Shown here in pieces: positions 1 to 8,406 of a stretch of 64,000 nt of DNA. Position numbers and translations under genes: made by a program. Source of the DNA: Sphingomonas_R arantia (GTDB taxonomy: Bacteria; Pseudomonadota; Alphaproteobacteria; Sphingomonadales; Sphingomonadaceae); assembly GCF_042682045.1 (NCBI RefSeq), contig NZ_JBHUGS010000002.1:806001-870000 (forward strand). The letters run 5' to 3'. Positions within the stretch are counted from its first letter, which is position 1, and every line of letters begins with the position of its first letter. The notes under the pieces were generated by a model that was not told the DNA's origin, did no database searches, and saw only the letters and a list, made by a program, of their open reading frames with translations.

Positions 1-837
1 GACCAGCCCCTGCCGGTTGACCAGCCCGATCATTGCCAGCCCCGACACCGACACCACCATCATCTGCAACCCGAGCGGCGCGCCCTTCGCCAGGATCGCG
101 CGCAGCAGCACCGGATTGGGGATCAGATACCGCCACTCCCGCCCGCGCAGCCGGATCGGCAGGTCGCGCGCGTAGATGTAGATCAGCAGCGCCCCCAGCC
201 CGACATGGTTGGCGATCAGCGTCGCCGTCGCCGACCCCGCAATCCCCATCGCCGGGATCGGTCCCGCTCCCGCGATCAGGATCGGGTTCAACCCGCTGTC
301 CACCACCGTCGACACCACCATGAACCAGAGCGGCGTCAGCGAATCGCCCGTGCCCCGCAGCCCCATCATCAGCAGCACGAGCAGAAACGCCGCGGGCATC
401 GACAGGAAAATGACGCGCAGATAGATCAGCGCCAGGTCCTGCACCGCCGGCGGCGTCGCGAGCAGCCGCAGCAATTGCGGCGCGAACACCCAGCCGAGCA
501 GCGCGATCACGAACGATCCGCCGACTAGCATCCCGATCGCCGACCCCAGCGACCGCCGCGCCGCGTCCGGATCGCCACGCCCCGTCGCCTGCCCGACCAG
601 GATCGTCGCTGCCATCCCGAACCCGAACACCGCCGCGAACATCAGAAACATGATCAGGTTCGCATTGGACGTCGCGGCCAGCGCCCCCTCGCCCAGATAC
701 CGCCCGACCCAGATCGCGTTGATCGACCCGTTGAGCGACTGCAACACGTTCGAACCGAGCGTCGGCAACGCGAACATCAGCAACGCCGGCGTGATCGCCC
801 CGGTCGTCAGATTGGGCCGGCTGCCGTGCGTCGCCAT
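1..837 (-). CDS. MATE family efflux transporter, C-terminus cut by window edge
   Basis: Reading the minus strand from an ATG at 837 gives 279 open codons with no stop before the window edge, so the 3' end of the gene lies outside. The protein has alternating hydrophobic segments and MATE-like features: an N-terminal stretch with LMFALPTLGSNVLQSLNG, then NAIWVGRYLGEGALAA, and GLRGTGDSLTPLWFMV near residue 165. MATE proteins are inner-membrane Na+- or H+-driven antiporters for drugs and other organic compounds. The start is supported by an AGGAAAG ribosome-binding site nine bases upstream. The substrate cannot be inferred. It is followed in the opposite reading direction of the coordinates by valS, which is on the same strand and lies upstream. 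Confidence 0.9.
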   Translation of the reverse strand, partial: MATHGSRPNLTTGAITPALLMFALPTLGSNVLQSLNGSINAIWVGRYLGEGALAATSNANLIMFLMFAAVFGFGMAATILVGQATGRGDPDAARRSLGSAIGMLVGGSFVIALLGWVFAPQLLRLLATPPAVQDLALIYLRVIFLSMPAAFLLVLLMMGLRGTGDSLTPLWFMVVSTVVDSGLNPILIAGAGPIPAMGIAGSATATLIANHVGLGALLIYIYARDLPIRLRGREWRYLIPNPVLLRAILAKGAPLGLQMMVVSVSGLAMIGLVNRQGLV

Positions 838-904
838 CTCGATGTCTTTCCTACCTGCGGGAGTGGGGGGCGCGGCCGGGGCCGACGTCGCCCCAGCCGC
901 TACC

Positions 905-3550
905 TCACCCCAACCGCGCCAAAGCCGCCCGCAACCGGTCCGCCTCCGCGGAGCGCAGCGCATGATCCTCACGCGCCTTGGCCACCGCATCCGGCTTCGC
1001 GCGCTCGACGAACGCCGCGCTGCCAAGTCGCCCGGCCAGCGCATCGCGCTCCTTCTCCGCCACCGCGATCCCCTTCGCCAGCCGCGCCCGCTCCGCCTCG
1101 AGGTCGATGACCCCGTCGAGCGGCAGCACGAACGTCGCCTCGTCGACCACCACCTGCGCCGCCCCGCCGGTCGCGGCCTCGAACGACACCGCCTCGATCC
1201 GCGCCAGCCGCGCCAGCACAGCGGCTTGCGACGCCAGCCGCGCCCGCGTCACCTCCGACGCATCGCGCACATGTGCCACCAGCTTCGCCCCCGGCGGCAC
1301 GTTCAGCTCCGCCCGCGCCGCGCGGATCTCGCCCACCAGCCGGATCGTCCAGTCGATCTCCTGGCTCGCCGCCGGATCCATCGCGCCCGCATCCGCCATC
1401 GGCCAGGCCGCAACGATCAGGTCATGATCGCGCGCCGCCAGCGCGTGCCACAGTTCCTCGGTGATGAACGGCATGAACGGATGCAGCATGACCAGGATCT
1501 GGTCGAGCACCCAGCCCGCCAAGGCCCGCGTCTCCGCCGCGGCACCCGCGTCCGCCTCGGCACCCAGCGCCGGCTTGATCAGCTCCAGATACCAGTCGCA
1601 GAACGTCGCCCACACGAACTGGTAAACCGTGTTCGCCGCCTCGTCGAACCGCAGGTCGGCCAGCGCCAGGTCCAGCGCCTGCACCGTCTTCGCCGTCTCG
1701 CCCAGGATCCAGCGGTTGACCGCCTGCTCCGCGCGCGGCGGCTCCAGCATCGTCGATCCGCCGATCCCGTTCGACTGCGCGAACCGCGCCGCATTCCACA
1801 ACTTCGTCGCGAAGTTCCGGTATCCCTCGACGCGCCGCTCATCCAGCTTGATGTCGCGCCCCTGGCTCTCCATCGCCGCCATCGTGAAGCGCAGCGCATC
1901 CGCCCCGTACCGGTCGATCAGCCCGAGCGGATCGACGGTATTGCCCTTCGACTTGGACATCTTCGCCCCGTCCGGCGCGCGCACCAGCCCATGCAGGTAC
2001 AGCGTCCGGAAGGGCACCTCCCCCATGAACTCCAGCCCCTGCATGATCATCCGCGCATCCCAGAAGAACAGGATGTCGAACCCGGAAATCAGCACGTCGT
2101 TCGGATAATGCTTGCCGAGTTTCGTGGTCTCATCGGGCCACCCCAGCGTCCCGAACGGCCACAACGCCGACGAGAACCACGTGTCGAGCACGTCCTCATC
2201 CTGCGTCAGCACGCGATCGTCGCCGGCCTGCGCCCGTGCCCCGGCCTCGTCCAGCGCGACGAAGGCATTGCCCTCCGCATCGAACCAAGCCGGGATCCGG
2301 TGCCCCCACCACAGCTGCCGTGACACGCACCACGGCTGGATATTGTCGAGCCAGTTGTAATAGGTCTTGGTCCAGCTCTCCGGCACGACCTTGATCGCGC
2401 CCGACCGCACCGCTTCGATCGCCGGCCCGGCCAGCGTCTTGGCATCGACATACCATTGGTCGGTCAGCCACGGCTCGATCACCACGCCCGACCGGTCGCC
2501 ATAGGGCGTCTGGATCGTGCGATCCTCGACCCGGTCGAGCAACCCCGCTTCCTCCAGCGCCGCCACCACCGCGACGCGCGCGTCCTTCACCGAGAGGCCG
2601 AGATACGCGTCGGGGATCAACCCGTCCGCCACCTGCACCACCCGCGCTTTCGCATCGAGCATGTTGAGCATCTCGCCCGCCGCGAACCCGGCGCGCCGCC
2701 CGACCTCGAAATCGTTGAAGTCGTGCCCCGGCGTGATCTTGACCGCGCCCGACCCCAGCTCCGGATCGGCATGCTCGTCCGCCACGATCGCGATCGACCG
2801 CCCCGTGATCGGCAGCGTCACGCGCTTGCCGACCAGCGCGGTGTAACGCTCGTCGGTCGGATGCACCGCGACCATCATGTCGGCCAGCAGCGTCTCCGGC
2901 CGCGTCGTCGCGACGGAAATGAAACCCGACCCATCCTCCAGCGGATAGCGCAGGTGGTAGAATTTGCCCTGCACCTCGCGCGCCTCGACCTCCAGGTCCG
3001 AGATCGCGGTGCCCAGCCCCGGGTCCCAGTTCACCAGCCGCTTGTCGCGGTAGATCAGCCCCTTGGCATGCAGGTCGACGAACACCTTCAGCACCGCGCG
3101 CGAGAAACCCGGGTCCATCGTGAACCGCTCGTTCGCCCAGTCGCACGACGCGCCCAGCCGGCGCAGCTGCCCGGTGATCGTACCGCCGCTCTCCTCCTTC
3201 CACGCCCACACCCGCTCGACGAACTGCTCGCGCGTCAGGTCGGTGCGCTTGCTCCCCGCGGCATTCATCTGCCGCTCGACCACCATCTGCGTCGCGATGC
3301 CGGCATGGTCGGTGCCGACCACCCACAACGCATCCTTCCCCTTCAACCGCGCATGGCGGACGAGGATGTCCTGCAACGTATTGTCGAGCGCATGGCCGAT
3401 GTGCAGCGAGCCCGTAACGTTCGGCGGCGGAATGACGATCGTGAACGGCTCCGCCTCGGGCCGCTCCGGCCGGAACCCGTTCGTGCTCTCCCAATGGGAA
3501 TACCAGCGCGCCTCAATGGCCGCGGGGTCGAATGTCTTGTCGATCGTCAT
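905..3550 (-). CDS. valS: Valine--tRNA ligase
   Basis: Cytoplasmic class I aminoacyl-tRNA synthetase that charges tRNA-Val with valine in an ATP-dependent reaction and edits mischarged threonine. The 881-residue length is normal for the family. The HIGH motif (LHIGHAL) is at residues 49-55 and the KMSKS loop (KMSKSKGN) near residue 530. The C-terminal ~60 residues are charged and heptad-like, matching the coiled-coil arm of ValRS that contacts tRNA. A 487-base spacer rich in repeats separates it from the upstream popZ-like gene, so it probably has its own promoter. The downstream MATE gene begins 67 bases past the stop. Confidence 0.98.
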   Translation of the reverse strand: MTIDKTFDPAAIEARWYSHWESTNGFRPERPEAEPFTIVIPPPNVTGSLHIGHALDNTLQDILVRHARLKGKDALWVVGTDHAGIATQMVVERQMNAAGSKRTDLTREQFVERVWAWKEESGGTITGQLRRLGASCDWANERFTMDPGFSRAVLKVFVDLHAKGLIYRDKRLVNWDPGLGTAISDLEVEAREVQGKFYHLRYPLEDGSGFISVATTRPETLLADMMVAVHPTDERYTALVGKRVTLPITGRSIAIVADEHADPELGSGAVKITPGHDFNDFEVGRRAGFAAGEMLNMLDAKARVVQVADGLIPDAYLGLSVKDARVAVVAALEEAGLLDRVEDRTIQTPYGDRSGVVIEPWLTDQWYVDAKTLAGPAIEAVRSGAIKVVPESWTKTYYNWLDNIQPWCVSRQLWWGHRIPAWFDAEGNAFVALDEAGARAQAGDDRVLTQDEDVLDTWFSSALWPFGTLGWPDETTKLGKHYPNDVLISGFDILFFWDARMIMQGLEFMGEVPFRTLYLHGLVRAPDGAKMSKSKGNTVDPLGLIDRYGADALRFTMAAMESQGRDIKLDERRVEGYRNFATKLWNAARFAQSNGIGGSTMLEPPRAEQAVNRWILGETAKTVQALDLALADLRFDEAANTVYQFVWATFCDWYLELIKPALGAEADAGAAAETRALAGWVLDQILVMLHPFMPFITEELWHALAARDHDLIVAAWPMADAGAMDPAASQEIDWTIRLVGEIRAARAELNVPPGAKLVAHVRDASEVTRARLASQAAVLARLARIEAVSFEAATGGAAQVVVDEATFVLPLDGVIDLEAERARLAKGIAVAEKERDALAGRLGSAAFVERAKPDAVAKAREDHALRSAEADRLRAALARLG

Positions 3551-3780
3551 GCGACCAGCCTTAGCGGGGCGTCGTGGCGTCCGAAAGTGTTTCGGGCGGG
3601 GTGATGGTGATCGGTACGCGTCCCAGAGGCCTCGCTACCACGAACACCGCGACCCCCTCCTCAACCGTTCGTCCTGAGTAGGGGCTGAGCGAACTCGAAG
3701 ACCCGTATCGAAGGACAGGCACAGCGCCGGACCAAGTCCCGCCACGCGCGGATCGGCCGCTCAACCCTCAACCCCTACCC

Positions 3781-3842
3781 CCGTTCGGTTCGAGCCTGTC
3801 GAGAACGCCGCGCAACGTTCTCGACAGGCTCGAACCGAACGG
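3781..3842. repeat. Palindromic repeat family A, copy 1
   Basis: Two perfect 27-base arms (3781-3807 and 3816-3842) flank an 8-base loop. The arm reads CCGTTCGGTTCGAGCCTGTC and continues GAGAACG. Closely related palindromes lie at 15884-15945, 27810-27871, 33345-33408 and 36412-36473, with a single arm at 15825-15850. All are intergenic, as expected of a REP-like element. Confidence 0.9.
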
Positions 3843-3876
3843 CGTGGGAATAGAATGCCAGAGCACCCAAACCCGC

Positions 3877-3980
3877 CCATCCCGAGCGAAGTCGAGGGCC
3901 CCCTTCGAGCGCAGCCGAGAAGCGTGAAGGTAGAAGACCTCGGCTTCGCTCGGTCGGTCCCTCGACTGCGCTCGGGATGG
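3877..3980. repeat. Imperfect inverted repeat, family B
   Basis: The left arm (3877-3900) begins CCATCCCGAGCGAAGTCGAG and the right arm (3956-3980) is its near-perfect reverse complement. The region between contains further complementary segments built from the same words (CTTCGAGCGCAGCCGAG against CTCGGCTTCGCTCGG). Shorter related copies are at about 15723-15748 and 16667-16711. Confidence 0.75.
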
Positions 3981-4037
3981 ACGGTGAGTGGTAGGGAGAT
4001 AAATTAGCCGAGAGCGTGAAGTCCGCAGCCCAAACCC

Positions 4038-4469
4038 TCAGCCCTGCTTCCCGGTAATCCGCGCAATCTCACGCGCCACCAAGGTCTCCACCACCTCGGG
4101 CAGCCGCGCGTCGAGCCATTCCTTCAGCATCGGGCGCAGCATCTCGCGCACCATGCCCTCCAGCGTATTCTCGCTCGGCCCCGCACCACGCACGACGAGC
4201 GCAGACAGCAGATCCAGCGACTGCTTGCTCGCCACAACCGCATCGGGCGACACCAGAGCCGGCGCCGGCTCGGTCAGTTCCAGCACGTCACACGGAGGCG
4301 GCGGCACATCCACAGGCGGGGCGGCAGCGACCGAATCCTGCACCGGCCGGCGCGGGCGCGGCGGCACGACCGCCGCGCCGTCATCGGCGATGATGCGTTT
4401 GATGGAAGCCAGTATATCTTCCATCGACGGTTCCTGACGTACGTCCCCCATGGCCCCGCTATCCATCAT
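4038..4469 (-). CDS. DUF2497 / PopZ-like polar organizing protein
   Basis: A 143-residue protein with the three-part layout of PopZ. A short N-terminal helix carries the family signature QEPSMEDILASIKRIIADD, a Pro/Val-rich acidic linker covers roughly residues 35-85, and conserved C-terminal helices contain LEGMVREMLRPMLKEWLD and LVAREIARITG. In Caulobacter, PopZ oligomerises through its C-terminal helices and anchors the chromosomal origin and cell-cycle regulators at the pole; that role here is inferred by homology. The first ATG overlaps the stop of the upstream TolC gene (ATGA), suggesting translational coupling. An in-frame ATG at 4451 (MGDVRQEPS) also matches the usual family start. Confidence 0.85.
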   Translation of the reverse strand: MMDSGAMGDVRQEPSMEDILASIKRIIADDGAAVVPPRPRRPVQDSVAAAPPVDVPPPPCDVLELTEPAPALVSPDAVVASKQSLDLLSALVVRGAGPSENTLEGMVREMLRPMLKEWLDARLPEVVETLVAREIARITGKQG

Positions 4470-6043
4470 CTGACGGGCGGTGTCACGGGGTTTGCGCGGA
4501 CCGGCGGGGGCACGTCGCGCGACGCCGCCGGCACCGCCGGCCCGTACGCGCTCTGCGGCAGTACGACCTGCGTCGGCGACGGCAGCGCGGCGGTCGATGC
4601 CGCCACCGGCACCGGCGCCGGATCGTCGTTCCAGTCGCTTAGCGAACGCCGCGCCTGACGGTAGCTGATCGTCGGATCGTACAGCGGCCCACCGTCCAGC
4701 CCCAGGTCGCGCGCCTCCGCCCGGCCGATCGCGGCGAGCAGCGCGAACCCGGCGACATACGCATCGCGCCGCGCCGTCACCAGCTGCACCCGCACGTTCA
4801 GCAATTCCTGTTCGGCGTTCAGCACGTCGAGCACGTTGCGCGTCCCCACGCTGTTCTCCGCCCGCACGCCTTCCAGCGCCAGCTCGCTCGCCGACACCGC
4901 GCGTTCGGACGACGCGATCACGCCAAGCGCCGCGGCGTAGAGCGAATAGGTCGCCCGCGAATCGGCAACCACCGACCGTTCGACCAGCGCGATCTGCTCG
5001 ATCGCCTGGCTCGACCGCGCCTGCGCCTGCCGCACGCGCGCCGCGGGCAACCCGCCCTGATACAGCGGCAGGCTCGCGCTCAGCCCGATCGTCGCGGTCT
5101 TCTGCGACTGCTGCGCCGACTCGACGATCGTCCCCGGCTGCGTCGGATCGCCCGTGCCGCCGCCCGGATTGACCACCACTGATCCGGGCCGCGATCCGAT
5201 GAAGTTGGTGTAGCTGCCCTGCGCGAAGCCCGACAGCGTGGGCAGCCGCGATGCCTTCGCGGTCCGAATGTCGAAATTTGCCGCCCGCGCCGCCGCCCGC
5301 GCCGCGATCAGGTCCGGGTTGTTCTCGATCGCCAGGTCGGCCGCCGCATCGGCATTGGCCGGGAACCGCGGCAGCGGCGGCGGCGGTTCCAGCGCGTCCG
5401 GCGTCGTGCCGATAATGCGGAGGTAGTTCTCGCGGCTCGAATCGAGCTGCGCCAGCGCGGACTGCAGCTGGCTCTGCGCGATCGACAGTCGCGCCTGCGA
5501 TTGGGCGACGTCGGTGCGGGTCAGGTCGCCGACCTCGAACCGGTCGCTCGATGCCTGCACGTTGGTTTCGAGCACGCGGACGTTGCCGCGGTTCAGCTCG
5601 ACGATCGCCAGGTCGCGGATCACGTCCATGTAGCTGCCGACCGCCTGGACGAAGATGTTCGCCTCGGTCGACCGCAGCTGCGCACGTCCCGAATCGACGC
5701 GCGCATCGGCCGCCCGGATCGAACTCTTGACGCCGCCACCCTGATAGAGCGGCACGCTGGCATTCAGCCCGGCATTCAGCGACCGCGCCGGCGAGAACTG
5801 TCCGCCAATGCCGCGCAGCACGAACTCGCTGTAGCTGCCGCTACCCGCCAGCGTCGGCCGGCCCTGCGACAATGCGATCGCGACATTCTCGTCCGTCGCG
5901 CGCTGCCCGGCGCGCGCACCGGTCAACGTCGGGTTGCCATTATAGGTGCGGACCAGCGCCTCGCGCAGCGTCGCGCCCATCGCGGGGGTCGCAACCGACG
6001 CCAGCATCGCCGCCACCGCGACCGCCTTCGTTCCTGCCGTCAT
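4466..6043 (-). CDS. TolC family outer-membrane protein
   Basis: A 525-residue protein that begins with a signal peptide (about residues 1-23, ending ATPAMGA). It contains the duplicated TolC architecture, with two similar halves that each hold an SxPLYQGG element (ASVPLYQGGGVKS near 95, ASLPLYQGGLPAAR near 325) and long helices typical of the periplasmic alpha-barrel. TolC proteins are trimeric outer-membrane channels for type I secretion or RND efflux. No partner pump or membrane-fusion protein is adjacent, so the exported substrate is unknown. The last ~75 residues form a Pro/Ala-rich tail longer than usual. It follows the Pcm-like gene by 24 bases and overlaps the popZ-like gene by 4. Confidence 0.95.
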   Translation of the reverse strand: MTAGTKAVAVAAMLASVATPAMGATLREALVRTYNGNPTLTGARAGQRATDENVAIALSQGRPTLAGSGSYSEFVLRGIGGQFSPARSLNAGLNASVPLYQGGGVKSSIRAADARVDSGRAQLRSTEANIFVQAVGSYMDVIRDLAIVELNRGNVRVLETNVQASSDRFEVGDLTRTDVAQSQARLSIAQSQLQSALAQLDSSRENYLRIIGTTPDALEPPPPLPRFPANADAAADLAIENNPDLIAARAAARAANFDIRTAKASRLPTLSGFAQGSYTNFIGSRPGSVVVNPGGGTGDPTQPGTIVESAQQSQKTATIGLSASLPLYQGGLPAARVRQAQARSSQAIEQIALVERSVVADSRATYSLYAAALGVIASSERAVSASELALEGVRAENSVGTRNVLDVLNAEQELLNVRVQLVTARRDAYVAGFALLAAIGRAEARDLGLDGGPLYDPTISYRQARRSLSDWNDDPAPVPVAASTAALPSPTQVVLPQSAYGPAVPAASRDVPPPVRANPVTPPVR

Positions 6044-6067
6044 GCCGTCCCGCCCCCGCTCGATCGT

Positions 6068-6703
6068 TCAGAATGTAAAGACAGGCGGCGCCGCGAACCC
6101 CGGCAGCACGACCGCCTCGGCGTCCGCCACCGTCACCAGCCCGAACCCGTTGCCCGCGCGCCGGCCGATCGCCAGCCGCGTCACACCGCGCTCGATCAGC
6201 CCGGTCGCCAGCCGACCGCCATCGACCAGCTGCTCGCTGATCGCCGCCGGCACCGCATCGACCGCCCCGTCGATCAGGATCAGGTCGTACGGCGCACTCG
6301 CCGCCCAGCCGGCGTTCAGCGGCCCGGACACATAGCTCACGCCCGCGGTCTGGACGGGCACCAGCGCCACGTCCTCCTCCAGCGCGACGACGGAGGCGAC
6401 CAGCGGCGCGATCACCGCGGCGGCATAGCCGGTCGCCGATCCGACGATCAGCACACGGTCGCTCGCCACCGGACGCGCCTCGGCCAGCAGCCGTGCGGTC
6501 GCCAGCGGCGCGTTCAGCCAGCGTCCGTTCGCCAGCGGCACCGGCCGGTCGGTATAGGCCGCGGCCATCGCGTCCGCCGCGACGAACCGTTCGCGCGGCA
6601 CCTCGGACAGCACCGCAAGCAAGCGTGGCTCGCTGACGGTGTTGGTGCGCAACTGGCTGTCCACCATGGCGCGTCGCATCTGGTCATAATCTGGATGGGT
6701 CAC
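6068..6703 (-). CDS. Protein-L-isoaspartate O-methyltransferase family protein
   Basis: SAM-dependent methyltransferase of the Pcm family, about 211 residues. It begins THPDYDQMRRAMVDSQLRTN, carries VPRERFV near residue 40, and has a motif I-like glycine-rich loop VLIVGSATGYAAAVIAPL. True Pcm repairs isoaspartyl residues. This sphingomonad subtype lies upstream of tolC and popZ and may have a different substrate, because motif I has SATGY rather than the usual GTGSGY. I chose the GTG at 6703 because a GAGG ribosome-binding site sits six bases upstream. An ATG at 6742 would add an unconserved 13-residue leader. Probably the first gene of a pcm-like/tolC/popZ operon. Confidence 0.85.
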   Translation of the reverse strand: MTHPDYDQMRRAMVDSQLRTNTVSEPRLLAVLSEVPRERFVAADAMAAAYTDRPVPLANGRWLNAPLATARLLAEARPVASDRVLIVGSATGYAAAVIAPLVASVVALEEDVALVPVQTAGVSYVSGPLNAGWAASAPYDLILIDGAVDAVPAAISEQLVDGGRLATGLIERGVTRLAIGRRAGNGFGLVTVADAEAVVLPGFAAPPVFTF

Positions 6704-6841
6704 GGAAAGCCTCGTCGCACGACTGTATTGAATAGGCAACACAGCTGGCCGCCCGTTCGTCGTCTATCCTGTCGTTTTCGTCGCGCCAAGCGCGAAGCGC
6801 CGCATCGGCGTTTCCGTCCACGATATTGCCAGCGGAAAGGC

Positions 6842-6915
6842 TGGAGGCCCGACCGGGAATCGAACCCGGGTGCGAGGATTTGCAGTCCTCTACGTCACCA
6901 CTCCGCCATCGGGCC
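6842..6915 (-). tRNA. tRNA-Cys (GCA)
   Basis: A 74-base tRNA on the minus strand. The acceptor arm GGCCCGA pairs with TCGGGCC. The anticodon stem GAGGA/TCCTC encloses the loop CTGCAAA, giving anticodon GCA. The T arm contains GGTTCGATTCC. The discriminator base is T (U73), the known identity base for tRNA-Cys, and CCA is encoded. Confidence 0.97.
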
Positions 6916-7014
6916 AAACCGTGGGGAGGCGCGCATTTGCAAGGCTTTCGCCCGTGGGTCAACCCGAACTTCGCGCGACCGATGGCAAAACCGGTCCGAC
7001 CGCACCCCGCCCGA

Positions 7015-7281
7015 TCAGTCCAGCTCGGCTACCAGCACGCGCTTCACCCGCACGCCGATGACGGTCAGCCGCCACGCATTCTCGGATTTGCCGCGCCGCT
7101 GGATCAGTCCCTTGGCATCGCGGATCGCCGTCATCCGCTTGGCGGTGCGGTGGTCGTCGGCCTCCTGCCAGTCGTCCGACAACGCCATCACGACGCGGCG
7201 CTGCGCCACGCCGATCTCGGCGGCGATCTCCATCGCCTCGTAATCGGTGTCGTCGTCCGGCGTGTCGTGCCCGTCGGTCAT
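7015..7281 (-). CDS. Conserved hypothetical protein, 88 aa
   Basis: A small soluble protein lying between two tRNA genes. It starts MTDGHDTPDDDTDYEAMEIA and has an acidic N-terminus, then a helical basic region (VVMALSDDWQEADDHRTAKR) and a C-terminus with KGLIQRRGKSENAW. No domain was recognised. The ATG at 7281 is preferred. Longer in-frame starts would run the gene through the tRNA-Val sequence, which is unlikely to be translated. The function is unknown. Confidence 0.6.
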   Translation of the reverse strand: MTDGHDTPDDDTDYEAMEIAAEIGVAQRRVVMALSDDWQEADDHRTAKRMTAIRDAKGLIQRRGKSENAWRLTVIGVRVKRVLVAELD

Positions 7282-7346
7282 CCCGGATCGTCCCCTGCGG
7301 CCCCGGGGCGGCGCGATGGGCCGGCCGGGTCGGTCGCTGTTACGGC

Positions 7347-7422
7347 TGGTGGGCGGTGACGGGTTCGAACCGCCGACATCCTGCGTGTAAAGCAGGCGCT
7401 CTACCGGCTGAGCTAACCGCCC
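7347..7422 (-). tRNA. tRNA-Val (TAC)
   Basis: A 76-base tRNA on the minus strand with encoded CCA. The acceptor stem is GGGCGGT/ACCGCCC with discriminator A. The D arm contains TAGCTCAGCCGGTAGAGC. The anticodon stem CCTGC/GCAGG holds the loop TTTACAC, giving anticodon TAC (valine, codon GTA and wobble). The T arm has GGTTCGAACCC. Confidence 0.97.
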
Positions 7423-7503
7423 GCCGCATGGCCGTCGTTGCCAGTCTTGCCGCACGATCGCAAGCCCCCAGGCGCATGGCCCGCCCGATGACCCCCCGCC
7501 CGA

Positions 7504-8391
7504 TCAACCCTCGACCGTCTGCGCCGCGCGGACATAGCCGTCCATCGCGTGCGCGGTGTCGTCGGACAGCGTGATGTACACCCGCCGCCCGTCCTCCACG
7601 TCCGGCGTGCGGACCATCAGCCCGCGCTGCGTCAGTGCGCGGATCCAGCGCAGCGCCGTCGTCGCGGGCACCGCGGCCGCGATGCACAGGCTCGACACTG
7701 CGACCGGGTTCCCCTCCAGCCGCGCCGCCGCCAGGTCGAGCAGCATGTCCCACGCCGGATCGGAGAACAGCCCCTCGCCCAGAAACTGGTCGCGCAACCG
7801 CCGCCGCCGCAGGATCCGCCGGAACGCCTCCGCCCCGATCGCCGGCGCGTCCGCCGCCTGCACCATGGCGGGCAACGCGTCCGCCCCGCCCAGCCGCGGC
7901 TCGACCGACGCCACCAGCCGGTCCGCGATCCGGCTCAGTTCCGCGCTGATCATGCGCAACTGATCTTCACGATCCGGCCCGTCCTCGCGCAGCAGGCCAC
8001 CGCCCGTCGCCATCGCAATCTCGATCGCCGCCAGCCGGTCGCTCGCCCGCCCGGCGCAGACCAGCCCGACCGGCGCATCGCCGAGTGCGGCATCGGTGAC
8101 GTCGATCAGTTCGGGGCGGATCGCCACCACCGCCGCCTGCCCGCCCAGTGCCAGCCGCGCGACCCGCGCCAGCAACACATCATAGGCCGCACCCGGATCG
8201 TCATCGACCTCGACGAACAGCAGGTCTGCCGCCAGCGTGCGGTCCGGCGCATCGACCGCCTCCGCGACCGTCATCGCCCGCGACACGGCCAGTCCCACGT
8301 TCCGCGCCATCGCGGTCGCGCGCGCCTCGGCGGCCGCACCGTCGGACACGAGCACCATCGTCCGCCGCATCGTCGACGCACCATATTCCAT
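7504..8391 (-). CDS. Pseudo-receiver / MarR-like winged-helix protein
   Basis: About 295 residues with two regions. Residues ~10-120 resemble a CheY-like alpha/beta fold (RRTMVLVSDGAAAEA, then ADLLFVEVDDDPG). In that fold the usual phospho-acceptor aspartate position appears to be Glu (FVEVDD), so it may be a pseudo-receiver; this is inference. Residues ~205-290 form a MarR-type winged helix, with VSSLCIAAAVPATTALRWIR as the likely recognition-helix area and DVEDGRRVYITLS as the wing. It probably binds DNA and acts as a regulator. The membrane protein 15 bases upstream is likely co-transcribed. A TTG at 8397 would add only two residues; the ATG at 8391 is preferred. Confidence 0.7.
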   Translation of the reverse strand: MEYGASTMRRTMVLVSDGAAAEARATAMARNVGLAVSRAMTVAEAVDAPDRTLAADLLFVEVDDDPGAAYDVLLARVARLALGGQAAVVAIRPELIDVTDAALGDAPVGLVCAGRASDRLAAIEIAMATGGGLLREDGPDREDQLRMISAELSRIADRLVASVEPRLGGADALPAMVQAADAPAIGAEAFRRILRRRRLRDQFLGEGLFSDPAWDMLLDLAAARLEGNPVAVSSLCIAAAVPATTALRWIRALTQRGLMVRTPDVEDGRRVYITLSDDTAHAMDGYVRAAQTVEG

Positions 8392-8406
8392 AATCAAATC
8401 CGAATC

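Larger units (their letters stand above)
3551..4037. other. Intergenic region of 487 bases filled with dispersed repeats
   Basis: No credible gene is visible between valS and the popZ-like gene. The spacer holds three repeat types that recur elsewhere in this window: a TCCTGAGTAGGGGCTGAGC-type copy near 3673-3716 (second copy near 15575), a long palindrome at 3781-3842, and an imperfect inverted repeat with CCATCCCGAGCGAAGTCGAG arms at 3877-3980. The valS promoter must lie here but no clear -35/-10 pair stands out. Confidence 0.7.

Noticed and set aside
650..2323. Long plus-strand reading frame of 557 codons opposite valS
   Set aside because: It lies antisense to a clear valS gene, is extremely Arg/Pro-rich, and results from high GC at codon third positions on the opposite strand.
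5501..7243. Long plus-strand reading frame of 580 codons over TolC and Pcm genes
   Set aside because: Antisense to genes with recognised families and passes through the tRNA-Cys gene; Arg/His-rich composition is typical of shadow frames.
7282..7455. Longer start for the 88-residue hypothetical gene
   Set aside because: It would translate through the tRNA-Val gene; the internal ATG at 7281 is more plausible.
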